Below, in pieces: positions 6,805 through 13,145 of a DNA stretch of 20,937 nucleotides. Position 1 is the stretch's first letter. The number at the start of each line of letters is the position of its first letter. The notes beneath the pieces were generated by a model that did no database searches, was not told the origin of the DNA, and saw nothing but the letters and a program-made list of their open reading frames with translations. The DNA comes from UBA7672 sp035995285 (GTDB taxonomy: Bacteria; Pseudomonadota; Alphaproteobacteria; Caulobacterales; Hyphomonadaceae). The position numbers and the translations under genes were made by a program. The stretch covers positions 1 through 20,937 of the forward strand of contig DASYKO010000185.1 in NCBI GenBank assembly GCA_035995285.1, given 5' to 3'.

Positions 6805-6835
6805 CCCGGAGAGTGGAAACGCTCTCCGGGTTTTT
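6805..6835 (+). terminator. Rho-independent terminator after csbD-like gene
   Basis: The stem CCCGGAGAG (6805-6813) with CTCTCCGGG (6822-6830) is extended by a T-G and a G-C pair to a GAAA tetraloop at 6816-6819. It is followed by five T at 6831-6835. It is the clearest intrinsic terminator in the window and separates the CsbD-like gene from the transporter. Confidence 0.92.
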
Positions 6836-6882
6836 GCGTGAGCAAGCGAGAGGTTCTGTTTTATGTTTCACTCTTCCACGCT

Positions 6883-6910
6883 TTGCGTGATGTCGGATTT
6901 CCTCTAGCAG
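6883..6910 (+). promoter_or_regulatory. Candidate promoter for the DMT transporter
   Basis: TTGCGTG (6883-6889), 13 bases, TCTAGCAG (6903-6910) fits the Caulobacter housekeeping form TTGacgs-N10-14-GCTAnawc in spacing and core CTA. The predicted start near 6917 leaves about 20 bases of leader before the GTG at 6938. Confidence 0.35.
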
Positions 6911-6937
6911 GGCGCCAGTCGGTATGGAGAGTGGCCC

Positions 6938-7903
6938 GTGGAGACGGCGGAGCAGGGAGCAGCATCCCGCCTGAAGACGCCGCCAAAGGCGCCATCCGGC
7001 GCCACGCTCAACTGGACGCTGCTATTCATTCTTGTCCTGATCTGGGGCTCCACCTTCGCTGGCATCCGCATCGCCGTCGAAACCATCTCGCCGGTCTGGG
7101 TCGTGGCCGGAAGGCTTACCAGCGCAACGATATTCCTCACCGCGATGCTCCTCATCCAGCGGGGCCTGGACAGGCGCCCACGGGCGGATGCGCGCGAGAA
7201 AGTCACGGCCGCACACATCTACATCTTCGCGATCATCGGCGTCTGCTTCACAGCCATCCCCTTCATCCTCTACGCCATGGCCGCGAAGACGACGGGCTCG
7301 GCCGTCATGGCGATCTGCAATGGCGCGACGCCGTCGGTCACCGCGATCGCAGCCCATATCGCGCTGAAGGACAGGCTCACGCCACGCCGCGCCATCGGCG
7401 TCGCCATGGGTTTCCTCGGCCTTGCTGTGCTCGTCTGGCCTGAGGCGCAGAAGGGGTTCGAGGGCTCCAGCCTCTTCGGCATCATCCTCGCCATCGTCGG
7501 CGCGGCGCTCTATGCCGGCGGCAATATCGGAACCCGCATGGCGCCGAAGCTCTCGCCGGTCTATTCGAGCTTGCTGCTGATCGGGTCAGGGGCCATCGCA
7601 GCACTGATCGCCGCAGCACTGCTCGAACCCTTTCCCGAAACCGCGGGGGCCAAATCGATCACGGCGGTGATCCTGCTGGGCCTGCTGCCGACCGCGTTTG
7701 CCATGGCGCTCTATGTCTGGCTGATCCAGCGCTCCGGCGCGGTCTTCGTGTCCTTCACGACCTATCTCTCGCCGCTGTGGGCGACGTTCTTGGGCGTGAC
7801 CTTCCTGTCGGAGCCGCTGCACTGGTCGATGATCGGCGCCTTGGCGCTCATCCTCGCCGGCGTTGCAGTCGCCAACGTGCGTCCGAGGCAGCGTCCCGCC
7901 TGA
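6938..7903 (+). CDS. DMT-superfamily (EamA) transporter
   Basis: A 321-residue integral membrane protein with ten predicted transmembrane helices in two EamA repeats, roughly residues 25-160 and 175-315. The first helix carries the family's LIWGSTFAGIR segment, and the second repeat has the AALYAGGNIGTRM and FVSFTTYLSPLWATFLGVTFLSEPL patterns. EamA proteins export or exchange small metabolites such as amino acids and purines across the inner membrane. The substrate here is unknown. The start is GTG with GGAGAG at 6926-6931 as ribosome site. The neighbours are not co-transcribed: a terminator lies upstream and a convergent gene downstream. Confidence 0.9.
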   Translation: METAEQGAASRLKTPPKAPSGATLNWTLLFILVLIWGSTFAGIRIAVETISPVWVVAGRLTSATIFLTAMLLIQRGLDRRPRADAREKVTAAHIYIFAIIGVCFTAIPFILYAMAAKTTGSAVMAICNGATPSVTAIAAHIALKDRLTPRRAIGVAMGFLGLAVLVWPEAQKGFEGSSLFGIILAIVGAALYAGGNIGTRMAPKLSPVYSSLLLIGSGAIAALIAAALLEPFPETAGAKSITAVILLGLLPTAFAMALYVWLIQRSGAVFVSFTTYLSPLWATFLGVTFLSEPLHWSMIGALALILAGVAVANVRPRQRPA

Positions 7904-7917
7904 TCAGCTCTCTTCGA

Positions 7918-8382
7918 TCAGCCTTTGGGCGGCTGGATCAGTTCGATTTCGTTTCCGTCCGGGTCCTTCACGAAGGCCACGCGCGAGCCGGACGTCGATG
8001 ACTTGTTCTCCGGCCGCGACAGCGTGCCGCCCGCCCCCTTGGCCTTGGCGATGACGGCGTCGAGGTCCTTCACCTCGAACACCAGGTTCGACACGGAGGG
8101 GGCAGGGGCGTCCTTCGCGCGCAGGATCACAACCAGCTTGGTTGCCTTCGACTCCTCGGCTTCCTTCGCCGTCGCGCCGTAGTTCATGATGATCTCGAAC
8201 GGTTTTCCGTCCCGGTCGACCTTGCGCACTTCCTTCAGGCCGAAGGTCGCCTCATAGAACGCTGCCGTTTTCGGCACGTCGGTCGCAGACACACGCGCGG
8301 AGCGCAGGCGTGTTTCCTGTGCGAAGGCGGGAAGCGACGCGGTCACTATGGCAAGGGCAGCGCAGGCGGCAAGCAGTTTCAT
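7918..8382 (-). CDS. Exported VOC/glyoxalase-like protein
   Basis: A 154-residue protein with a cleavable signal peptide (MKLLAACAALAIVTASLPAFA, cut before Q22) and one vicinal-oxygen-chelate module. It has paired beta-alpha-beta-beta-beta repeats starting RSARVSATDVPKTAAFYEATFGL and SVSNLVFEVKDLDAVIAKAK, and ends VKDPDGNEIELIQ. The C-terminal glutamate of NEIELI is the usual metal ligand. The usual first ligand (His in the opening strand) appears to be replaced, so glyoxalase I activity cannot be assumed. Export to the periplasm is unusual for this mainly cytosolic superfamily. The ribosome site GAGGGG lies 5-10 bases before the ATG. Confidence 0.85.
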   Translation of the reverse strand: MKLLAACAALAIVTASLPAFAQETRLRSARVSATDVPKTAAFYEATFGLKEVRKVDRDGKPFEIIMNYGATAKEAEESKATKLVVILRAKDAPAPSVSNLVFEVKDLDAVIAKAKGAGGTLSRPENKSSTSGSRVAFVKDPDGNEIELIQPPKG

Positions 8383-8411
8383 GAATGTCCCCTCAATGTT
8401 GTTATGGGGTC

Positions 8412-8436
8412 AGCCTAGCCGCATGGACGGGCCCAA
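8412..8436 (-). promoter_or_regulatory. Candidate promoter for the VOC gene
   Basis: On the minus strand TTGGGCC (plus 8430-8436), 10 bases, GCTAGGCT (plus 8412-8419) fits the short-spacer Caulobacter-type promoter with an intact GCTA core. Predicted start near 8405, about 23 bases before the ATG. Confidence 0.35.
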
Positions 8437-8480
8437 GTCGAGCGGTCCAGCTGGACTGCCGCCGATCAGCGATAGCCGCG

Positions 8481-9170
8481 CTAGTCGATCCACGATGTGA
8501 AAGCACGCTCGCCCTTGGGGCTGAAGGTGACGAGACGGGAATCCTTCTCCCGCTTCGCCCAGCCAAGCTCGGTGAGCCGGCCGAACAGCGCCTGCCCCAG
8601 GCTGCCCGCCAGATGATGCCGCCGCTCGCTCCAGTCGACGCAGGCCCGGCACAGTGTGCGGCGCGAAGCGTCCAGCGCCTCCATGTCGATGCCGAACTCC
8701 TCAAAGGCCCGGCGGCCCGAGGGCGTGACGCCGATGCCGTCATCCTCCATCGACAGCCAGCGCCGCCGGCCCATGCCGCGGAACAGCGCCACTCCCATCT
8801 CACCGGCAAGGTGGTTGTAGCAGACCCGCGCCTTGCGCAAGGCAGGATCGCGCGGCCCGGTTCGCGTGCGCGGGCCGGCGCGAGAATTCGCCACGCCCAT
8901 CAGGGCCTCGATCGCGTGGCCAACATCCTCGCCCGCCAGCCGGTAATAGCGATGGCGCCCCTGCGCATCGCATACGACCAGCCCGCCCGTGCTGAGCCGC
9001 GACAGGTGTGATGACGCTGTCTGCTTGGTGACCCCGGCCTCGCTCGCCAGCTCGCCCGCCGTCAGCGCGCGCCCGTCCGAAAGCGCGGCCAGCATATTGG
9101 CGCGGGCAGGATCGCCCATCAGCGAGGCGATGCGGGCGATGTCCGGTCCTTCTTTCAGCGTGTCCTTCAT
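8481..9170 (-). CDS. ArsR-family winged-helix regulator with long C-terminal domain
   Basis: A 229-residue regulator. Residues about 8-90 form an ArsR-type winged helix: IARIASLMGDPARANMLAAL, then LTAGELASEAGVTKQTASSHLSRLSTGGLV as recognition helix, and a GRHRYYRL wing. The remaining 130 residues form an extra domain with cysteines at C-x2-C spacing (TLCRACVDW), far longer than the about 100 residues of a simple ArsR. This fits the larger ArsR-like regulators that sit beside small enzyme genes. It diverges from the NIPSNAP/monooxygenase pair and is the likely regulator of both. The start at 9170 is chosen because family similarity begins there and AGAAGG precedes it. Upstream in-frame starts (9215, 9302) would run into the facing promoter. 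Confidence 0.82.
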   Translation of the reverse strand: MKDTLKEGPDIARIASLMGDPARANMLAALSDGRALTAGELASEAGVTKQTASSHLSRLSTGGLVVCDAQGRHRYYRLAGEDVGHAIEALMGVANSRAGPRTRTGPRDPALRKARVCYNHLAGEMGVALFRGMGRRRWLSMEDDGIGVTPSGRRAFEEFGIDMEALDASRRTLCRACVDWSERRHHLAGSLGQALFGRLTELGWAKREKDSRLVTFSPKGERAFTSWID

Positions 9171-9193
9171 GACGCCTTCTAACCCGGATCCAT

Positions 9194-9230
9194 CGCCGAA
9201 TGGTTCGACGAGCATCGTACCTTTTCGGCG
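9194..9230. promoter_or_regulatory. Nested dyads in the arsR/NIPSNAP divergent region
   Basis: Outer arms CGCCGAA (9194-9200) and TTCGGCG (9224-9230) enclose inner arms ACGA (9208-9211) and TCGT (9215-9218). The two dyad centres coincide to within one base (about 9212-9213). It lies midway between the divergent starts at 9170 and 9274, a natural operator position for the ArsR-like regulator. Arms are short, so this is tentative. Confidence 0.3.
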
Positions 9231-9273
9231 CGAAGGCGAGCCAAAATGGCGGGAGAAAAAGGAGACCTCCCCA

Positions 9274-9603
9274 ATGACTGGCCCAATGATCGCCTGTTTC
9301 ATCCGCTACGAGATCGAGCCGTTCGACCGCGAGAAGTTCGAGACCTACGCAAAAGGCTGGAACGAGGCGATCCCGCGCTGCGGGGCAACTCCGATCGGTT
9401 ACTTCACGCCGCACGAGGGCTCGCTCACCACGGCCTACGGCGCCTATCTCATTCCCTCGCTGGCCGCCTACGAGGAGTACAAGCGCAAGCTGGCGCTCGA
9501 TCGCGACGCGCAGGAGAACCTGGCCTTCGCAAAGCGCGACCGCTTCATCCGCCGAGAAGACCGTATCTTCCTTAAACTCGTGCCGGGCTCGAACGGCTTA
9601 TGA
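9274..9603 (+). CDS. NIPSNAP-family protein
   Basis: A 109-residue protein with the NIPSNAP ferredoxin-like fold pattern: CFIRYEIEPFDREKFETYAKGW at residues 8-29, IGYFTPHEGS, AYGAYLIPSLAAYEEYKRKL and a final FLKLVPGS strand. NIPSNAP proteins are dimeric alpha/beta barrels of uncertain role, related in fold to small monooxygenases. The open frame extends far upstream, but AAGGAG at 9259-9264 fixes the ATG at 9274 (9286 is a weaker alternative). The stop overlaps the next start by four bases (ATGA), so the pair is translationally coupled. It is divergently placed from an ArsR-like regulator. Confidence 0.85.
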   Translation: MTGPMIACFIRYEIEPFDREKFETYAKGWNEAIPRCGATPIGYFTPHEGSLTTAYGAYLIPSLAAYEEYKRKLALDRDAQENLAFAKRDRFIRREDRIFLKLVPGSNGL

Positions 9604-9962
9604 TCGCCGTCATCTTCGAAGTCGAACCCGCGCAGGGCAGGGCGGCGGACTATCTCGACACCGCCGCCCAACTGCGCCCGCTGCTGGATGGTATGGAAGG
9701 TTTCATCTCGATCGAGCGTTTCGAAAGCTTGGCGACACCTGGCCGCTATCTCTCGCTCTCGTTCTGGCGCGACGAAGACGCCGTCCGCCAATGGCGGAAC
9801 ACGGCGGAACACAGGCATGCGCAATCCGCTGGCCGCGCTGGAATTTTGCGCGATTACCGGTTGCGCGTCGCCGATGTCGTGCGCGACTACGGCATGTCAT
9901 CGCGCGCGGAAGCCCCGGCGGACAGCAATGCTGTCCAGCAGCCGCCCTCATCGAAGAGTTAA
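9600..9962 (+). CDS. Antibiotic-biosynthesis-monooxygenase-like (ABM) protein
   Basis: A 120-residue protein with the ABM ferredoxin-like domain over residues 1-100. Its features are the strand MIAVIFEVEP, a helix with LRPLLDGMEGFISIERFES, LSLSFWRDEDAVRQWRNTAEHRHAQ and a final RDYRLRVADV strand. The W-R-N-x2-EH segment is typical of the family. ABM proteins act as cofactor-independent oxygenases, heme-degrading enzymes or uncharacterised small enzymes; which applies is not visible. The last 20 residues are a low-complexity tail. Start and stop overlap the NIPSNAP gene by four bases, implying coupled synthesis. Confidence 0.85.
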   Translation: MIAVIFEVEPAQGRAADYLDTAAQLRPLLDGMEGFISIERFESLATPGRYLSLSFWRDEDAVRQWRNTAEHRHAQSAGRAGILRDYRLRVADVVRDYGMSSRAEAPADSNAVQQPPSSKS

Positions 9963-9991
9963 TTGACGGGAAACCCGTTCGGGAGCATATC
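9963..9991 (+). promoter_or_regulatory. serC promoter
   Basis: TTGACGG (9963-9969) matches the -35 consensus of Caulobacter-type promoters exactly. CATATC at 9986-9991 follows with a 17-base spacer. It begins immediately after the stop codon of the ABM gene. The predicted start is near 9998, which makes a leader of about 55 bases holding two hairpins. Confidence 0.55.
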
Positions 9992-10004
9992 CGCGCCCGG
10001 GCCA

Positions 10005-10043
10005 GTCGCCCCCAACGGCGACCAGCCCATCTGTAAGGATGGG
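10005..10043 (+). ncRNA. Two-hairpin serC leader, candidate serC RNA motif
   Basis: Two perfect 6-bp hairpins stand side by side: GTCGCC/GGCGAC (10005-10010 with 10017-10022) and CCCATC/GATGGG (10026-10031 with 10038-10043). The second takes in the GGG of the ribosome site gggag (10041-10045), so pairing would reduce serC translation. A cis-regulatory 'serC' RNA motif is known upstream of serC in alphaproteobacteria. Position and layout fit, but I cannot score it against the covariance model. Confidence 0.5.
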
Positions 10044-10053
10044 AGAAAAACAG

Positions 10054-11217
10054 ATGACGACCGTCGCGAAACCCGCGGTGCGCCCTGAGCGCGCTCACTT
10101 TTCTTCCGGCCCCTGCGCCAAGCGCCCTGGCTGGACCCCCGACAATCTCAAACTCGAATCGCTGGGCCGGTCGCACCGCTCCAAGCTCGGCAAGTCGCGC
10201 CTGAAGCTGGCGATCGACAAGACGCGCTCCGTTCTCAAGATCCCCGCGGACTACCGCATCGGCATCATGCCGGGCTCGGACACCGGCGCGATCGAAGCCG
10301 CCATGTGGTCCATGCTCGGCGCGCGGCCTGTCGATGTCTTCGCATTCGAATCCTTCGGCGAAGACTGGGTCACCGACGTCACCAAGCAGCTGAAGGTCGA
10401 CGCCACGGTTCACAAGGCGGGCTACGGCAAGCTGCCGGACCTGTCGAAGGCCCGCAAGGACGCCGACATCGTTTTCACCTGGAACGGCACGACCTCTGGC
10501 GTGAAAGTCCCCAACGGCGACTGGATCGCGGCGGGCCGCGAAGGCCTCACCTTCTGCGACGCCACGTCTGCCGTGTTCGCCATGCCGATCCCGTGGGACA
10601 AGATCGATGTGCTCACCTACTCCTGGCAGAAAGTGCTGGGCGGGGAGGGCGCGCATGGGATGCTGATCCTCTCGCCGCGCGCCATTGAGCGCCTCAAGAC
10701 CTACAAGCCCGCCTGGCCGATGCCGAAACTGTTCCGCATGGCGAAAGCCGGCGAAGTCACCGAAGGCATCTTCGAAGGCGAGACGATCAACACGCCCTCG
10801 ATGCTCGCGGTCGAAGACTATCTCGATGCGCTGCAGTGGGTCGAAGGTCTCGGCGGCGTTGAAGCCGCGTTCAAGCGCTCGGACGCCAACCTCGCAGCCT
10901 TGGCCAAGTGGGTCGAGAATACGCCGTGGGTGGAATTCCTCGCGGCTGACAAAGCCAACCGCTCCAACACCTCGGTCACGTTCTCGATCGTTGATCCGCG
11001 CGTCACCAAGCTGGATGAAAAAGGCCAGCAGGAGTTCGTGAAGAAGTTCACCGGGCTCCTGGAAAAAGAGAACGCAGCCTACGACATCGGCGGCTACAAG
11101 GCCGCCCCTCCGGGCCTGCGCATCTGGTGCGGCGCGACGGTGGATGCGAGCGATCTCGAAAAGCTGACGCCCTGGCTCGACTGGGCGTTTGCCGAGACCG
11201 TGGCGGGGCTTTCCTGA
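10054..11217 (+). CDS. serC: Phosphoserine aminotransferase
   Basis: A 387-residue class V aminotransferase that converts 3-phosphohydroxypyruvate and glutamate to O-phosphoserine, the second step of serine synthesis, in the cytoplasm. It is the long alphaproteobacterial form: HFSSGPCAKRPGW near residues 15-27, GRSHRSK near 39-44, GSDTGAIEAAMWS near 74-86, and the PLP-binding lysine K193 in YSWQKVLGGEGAHG. INTPSML and the C-terminal GLRIWCGATV motif are also present. The ATG at 10054 has gggag 8 bases upstream; an in-frame ATG at 10039 lies inside the leader hairpin and is less likely. It heads a run of genes that ends with serA. Confidence 0.95.
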   Translation: MTTVAKPAVRPERAHFSSGPCAKRPGWTPDNLKLESLGRSHRSKLGKSRLKLAIDKTRSVLKIPADYRIGIMPGSDTGAIEAAMWSMLGARPVDVFAFESFGEDWVTDVTKQLKVDATVHKAGYGKLPDLSKARKDADIVFTWNGTTSGVKVPNGDWIAAGREGLTFCDATSAVFAMPIPWDKIDVLTYSWQKVLGGEGAHGMLILSPRAIERLKTYKPAWPMPKLFRMAKAGEVTEGIFEGETINTPSMLAVEDYLDALQWVEGLGGVEAAFKRSDANLAALAKWVENTPWVEFLAADKANRSNTSVTFSIVDPRVTKLDEKGQQEFVKKFTGLLEKENAAYDIGGYKAAPPGLRIWCGATVDASDLEKLTPWLDWAFAETVAGLS

Positions 11218-11240
11218 CCGGTCATTCCGGGAGTGATGCC

Positions 11241-11888
11241 GTGGACGCGTCCAATCCGATGCCGAACAAGCTGCTGCTGCCGGTCCGCCTGGGTCGCGCA
11301 GCGTCCGAGATTTTCGTGATGATGCCGCAGCCCTTCATCGCAGCAATCCCTAGGCTCGATCAGCCGCGGGCCGTTGCGCGAAGCATGGGTCATCTCGTGC
11401 TGATGGCGGCGATCATGTCCGCGCTGGCGTTGATTGTGGCGCTGGCGACCCCACGCGATGACTTCTGGCTGCTCGCCTTTGCGCTGTTGCGCGCGAACGG
11501 CCTGGTGCTGATCGCTTGCGTCAGCTGCGCCGCCGCAGTGGTCGTGATGACGCAGGATGGGCTTCTGGCGGAGCGGCCGGCTGGCGTCGCCGTGGCTTAC
11601 GCCGCGATGGCGCAGATGGTGATCTTCTCTTTGCCGCTGCTGACCGACAATGACGACATCATCGAATGGAGTTCGGTGATCCAGCTTATGGGCGTCGTGC
11701 TTGCGCCGCTTCAGGCGGCGGCTCTCTATGTCGCCTTCGGCGTCGCGCCGCCGTCGCGCCTGCGCTTGCGCCTTCTCGGTAACAGCATCATGTGGGGGGT
11801 GCTGGTCTGGGTGCTCCTCTCGCTGCTGTCGTGGGCCGCAGGACTGGACATGCATTATTTCGGGCCAGCGCGGGCATGGCTGCAATGA
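11241..11888 (+). CDS. Polytopic membrane protein of unknown function (YIP1-like topology)
   Basis: A 215-residue membrane protein with about five predicted transmembrane helices, at roughly residues 50-70, 77-103, 115-133, 146-167 and 181-200. The N-terminal 45 residues are cytosolic and basic. The hydrophobic pattern and FFV-P-like lead-in resemble YIP1-type small membrane proteins, but I see no diagnostic motif, so the family is unassigned. The GTG start at 11241 has ccgggag about 7 bases upstream; ATG 11259 is an alternative. The gene follows serC by 23 bases, and its stop overlaps the next start by four bases (ATGA). This places it in the serC-serA transcription unit. Confidence 0.75.
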   Translation: MDASNPMPNKLLLPVRLGRAASEIFVMMPQPFIAAIPRLDQPRAVARSMGHLVLMAAIMSALALIVALATPRDDFWLLAFALLRANGLVLIACVSCAAAVVVMTQDGLLAERPAGVAVAYAAMAQMVIFSLPLLTDNDDIIEWSSVIQLMGVVLAPLQAAALYVAFGVAPPSRLRLRLLGNSIMWGVLVWVLLSLLSWAAGLDMHYFGPARAWLQ

Positions 11889-12178
11889 GCGAAACCAGCC
11901 AATCCATCCGCGAGTGGGGCGACGCCACGTTCGGCCCAGTGCGCGATCTTTCCGCGCTGGTGGCCCGCGCCCGTGGCGAGCTGGACGAACTCGGCGAGGC
12001 CATCAGGGCCAACGACAAGGCAGAGATCGGCAAGGAAGCGGCCGACGTGGTGATCCTGCTCCACCGTCTCGTCGCGCTCGCCGGCATGGACCTGGCCGAG
12101 CAGGTCGACGCCAAGATGGCGATCAACCGCGCGCGCAAATGGAAAGCCGCCGGAGACGGGACGGGCGGCCATGTCTGA
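11885..12178 (+). CDS. MazG-like nucleotide pyrophosphohydrolase
   Basis: A 97-residue all-helical protein with the MazG-superfamily metal site: E32-x2-E35 in RGELDELGEAI, and E51-x2-D54 in GKEAADVVILLHRLVALAG. Such proteins hydrolyse nucleoside triphosphates to monophosphate and pyrophosphate, often as house-cleaning of damaged or surplus nucleotides. It is the single-domain size typical of small MazG-like enzymes. The ATG at 11885 lies in an ATGA overlap with the previous stop; ATG 11876 is an alternative. The 3' end overlaps the next gene by eight bases. Substrate unknown. Confidence 0.82.
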   Translation: MSETSQSIREWGDATFGPVRDLSALVARARGELDELGEAIRANDKAEIGKEAADVVILLHRLVALAGMDLAEQVDAKMAINRARKWKAAGDGTGGHV

Positions 12179-12737
12179 TCCCCGAGCGCCTGAATTGAGA
12201 CTCCGCCCCGCGACCATGGCCGACAAGCCGATCCTCGACCTGTGGGACGAGGACGAGGCCGTACGCTTCGCCACCAATGCCGACCACGCCTCCGACGACT
12301 GGCTCAACGGCGAGGACTACTGGACACACGAACTCGGCATGCAGTCGGACGTCTACGAGTATTTCATGGGTGAACTTCGCGAAGGCTCGAACTGGCGTCC
12401 CATCGCGGCGATGCAGAGCATCGATCCGCACCTCGAGCCAACGCACTACTGGGGCGACATCGAGCCGAACCTGCGCGCCCTCGACATCTGGATCGGCTCG
12501 GAAGCCGACCGCGGCAAGGGCCACGGCGAAGGCCTGATGCGGCTCGTGATCGAGCGCTCGTTTGCTGCGCCAGAGGTAACGGCCATCATCATCGATCCGA
12601 TCAACGCGAACGTTCGCGCCCACAAATTCTATCAACGCATGGGCTTCGTCCCCACGCATCGCCAGATCTTCAACAATGGCGAGGACGACTGCCTCATCCA
12701 CAAGCTCACGCGCTCCGACTGGGAGGCTAAGCGATGA
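12171..12737 (+). CDS. GNAT acetyltransferase, AAC(6')-Ib-like
   Basis: A 188-residue GNAT acetyltransferase. The acetyl-CoA loop R-x2-G-x-G is RGKGHG at residues 114-119, after the LDIWIGSE strand, and the C-terminal FYQRMGFVPTHRQ segment is typical. The region around residues 114-160, with PEVTAIIIDP and NVRAHKFYQRMGF, closely recalls the aminoglycoside 6'-acetyltransferase AAC(6')-Ib and IucB-type acyltransferases. The acidic N-terminal half (DLWDEDEAVRF) also fits that group. Actual substrate is unproven; a housekeeping or detoxifying role is as likely as drug resistance. It overlaps the MazG-like gene by eight bases and the following lipoprotein gene by four. Confidence 0.85.
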   Translation: MSDPRAPELRLRPATMADKPILDLWDEDEAVRFATNADHASDDWLNGEDYWTHELGMQSDVYEYFMGELREGSNWRPIAAMQSIDPHLEPTHYWGDIEPNLRALDIWIGSEADRGKGHGEGLMRLVIERSFAAPEVTAIIIDPINANVRAHKFYQRMGFVPTHRQIFNNGEDDCLIHKLTRSDWEAKR

Positions 12738-13096
12738 GATCAGTCCTTCTTGCTTTCGCGCCGCTGGTCGCGCTCGGCGGATGCCTTCAGTACACGCCAA
12801 TGTCCGCCTGTCCGGCGTATGCACCGGCGCATGAACTGACCGACCGCCTGATGGAAACCTTCAACGCGGGCAACTCGCCTGTGTATGCGGGCAAGTATCC
12901 CGACGGCTGGCATCATTCCGCCTGGACAGACCGCCGTGTTGTGACGTGCGGCCCGACCGAGGCTTACATGCGGGCGCTTGGCTTTCACTACCGCGCCGAC
13001 GGATCCAAGATTTCTCGCATCGACGTTCGCTACGGCATCGCACTGCAGGAGGCCGGCTGGAGGTTCGTCGGCCGTTCGGCCAACGCTCTGCCATAA
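12734..13096 (+). CDS. Small lipoprotein of unknown function
   Basis: A 120-residue predicted lipoprotein: signal peptide MRSVLLAFAPLVALGGC with lipobox ALGGC and acylated cysteine 17. The mature part has two more cysteines (about residues 26 and 73) that could pair. A W-x4-W segment lies near GWHHSAWTDRRVV, and there is a closing GIALQEAGWRFVG strand. I do not recognise the family. It overlaps the acetyltransferase gene by four bases (ATGA) and lies 49 bases before serA, so it is probably co-transcribed. Confidence 0.75.
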   Translation: MRSVLLAFAPLVALGGCLQYTPMSACPAYAPAHELTDRLMETFNAGNSPVYAGKYPDGWHHSAWTDRRVVTCGPTEAYMRALGFHYRADGSKISRIDVRYGIALQEAGWRFVGRSANALP

Positions 13097-13145
13097 GCTT
13101 CACCCAAAAGAATTGCCAATCCCCACTTCAGGAGACTGACCCCCA

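Noticed and set aside
8445..8456. 12-bp palindrome GTCCAGCTGGAC after the ArsR-like gene
   Set aside because: No T-run on either strand and no gene-start context; probably chance in GC-rich DNA.
9966..9978. ACGGG-AAA-CCCGT hairpin as part of the serC leader RNA
   Set aside because: It lies within the predicted promoter, upstream of the expected transcription start, so it would not be in the RNA.
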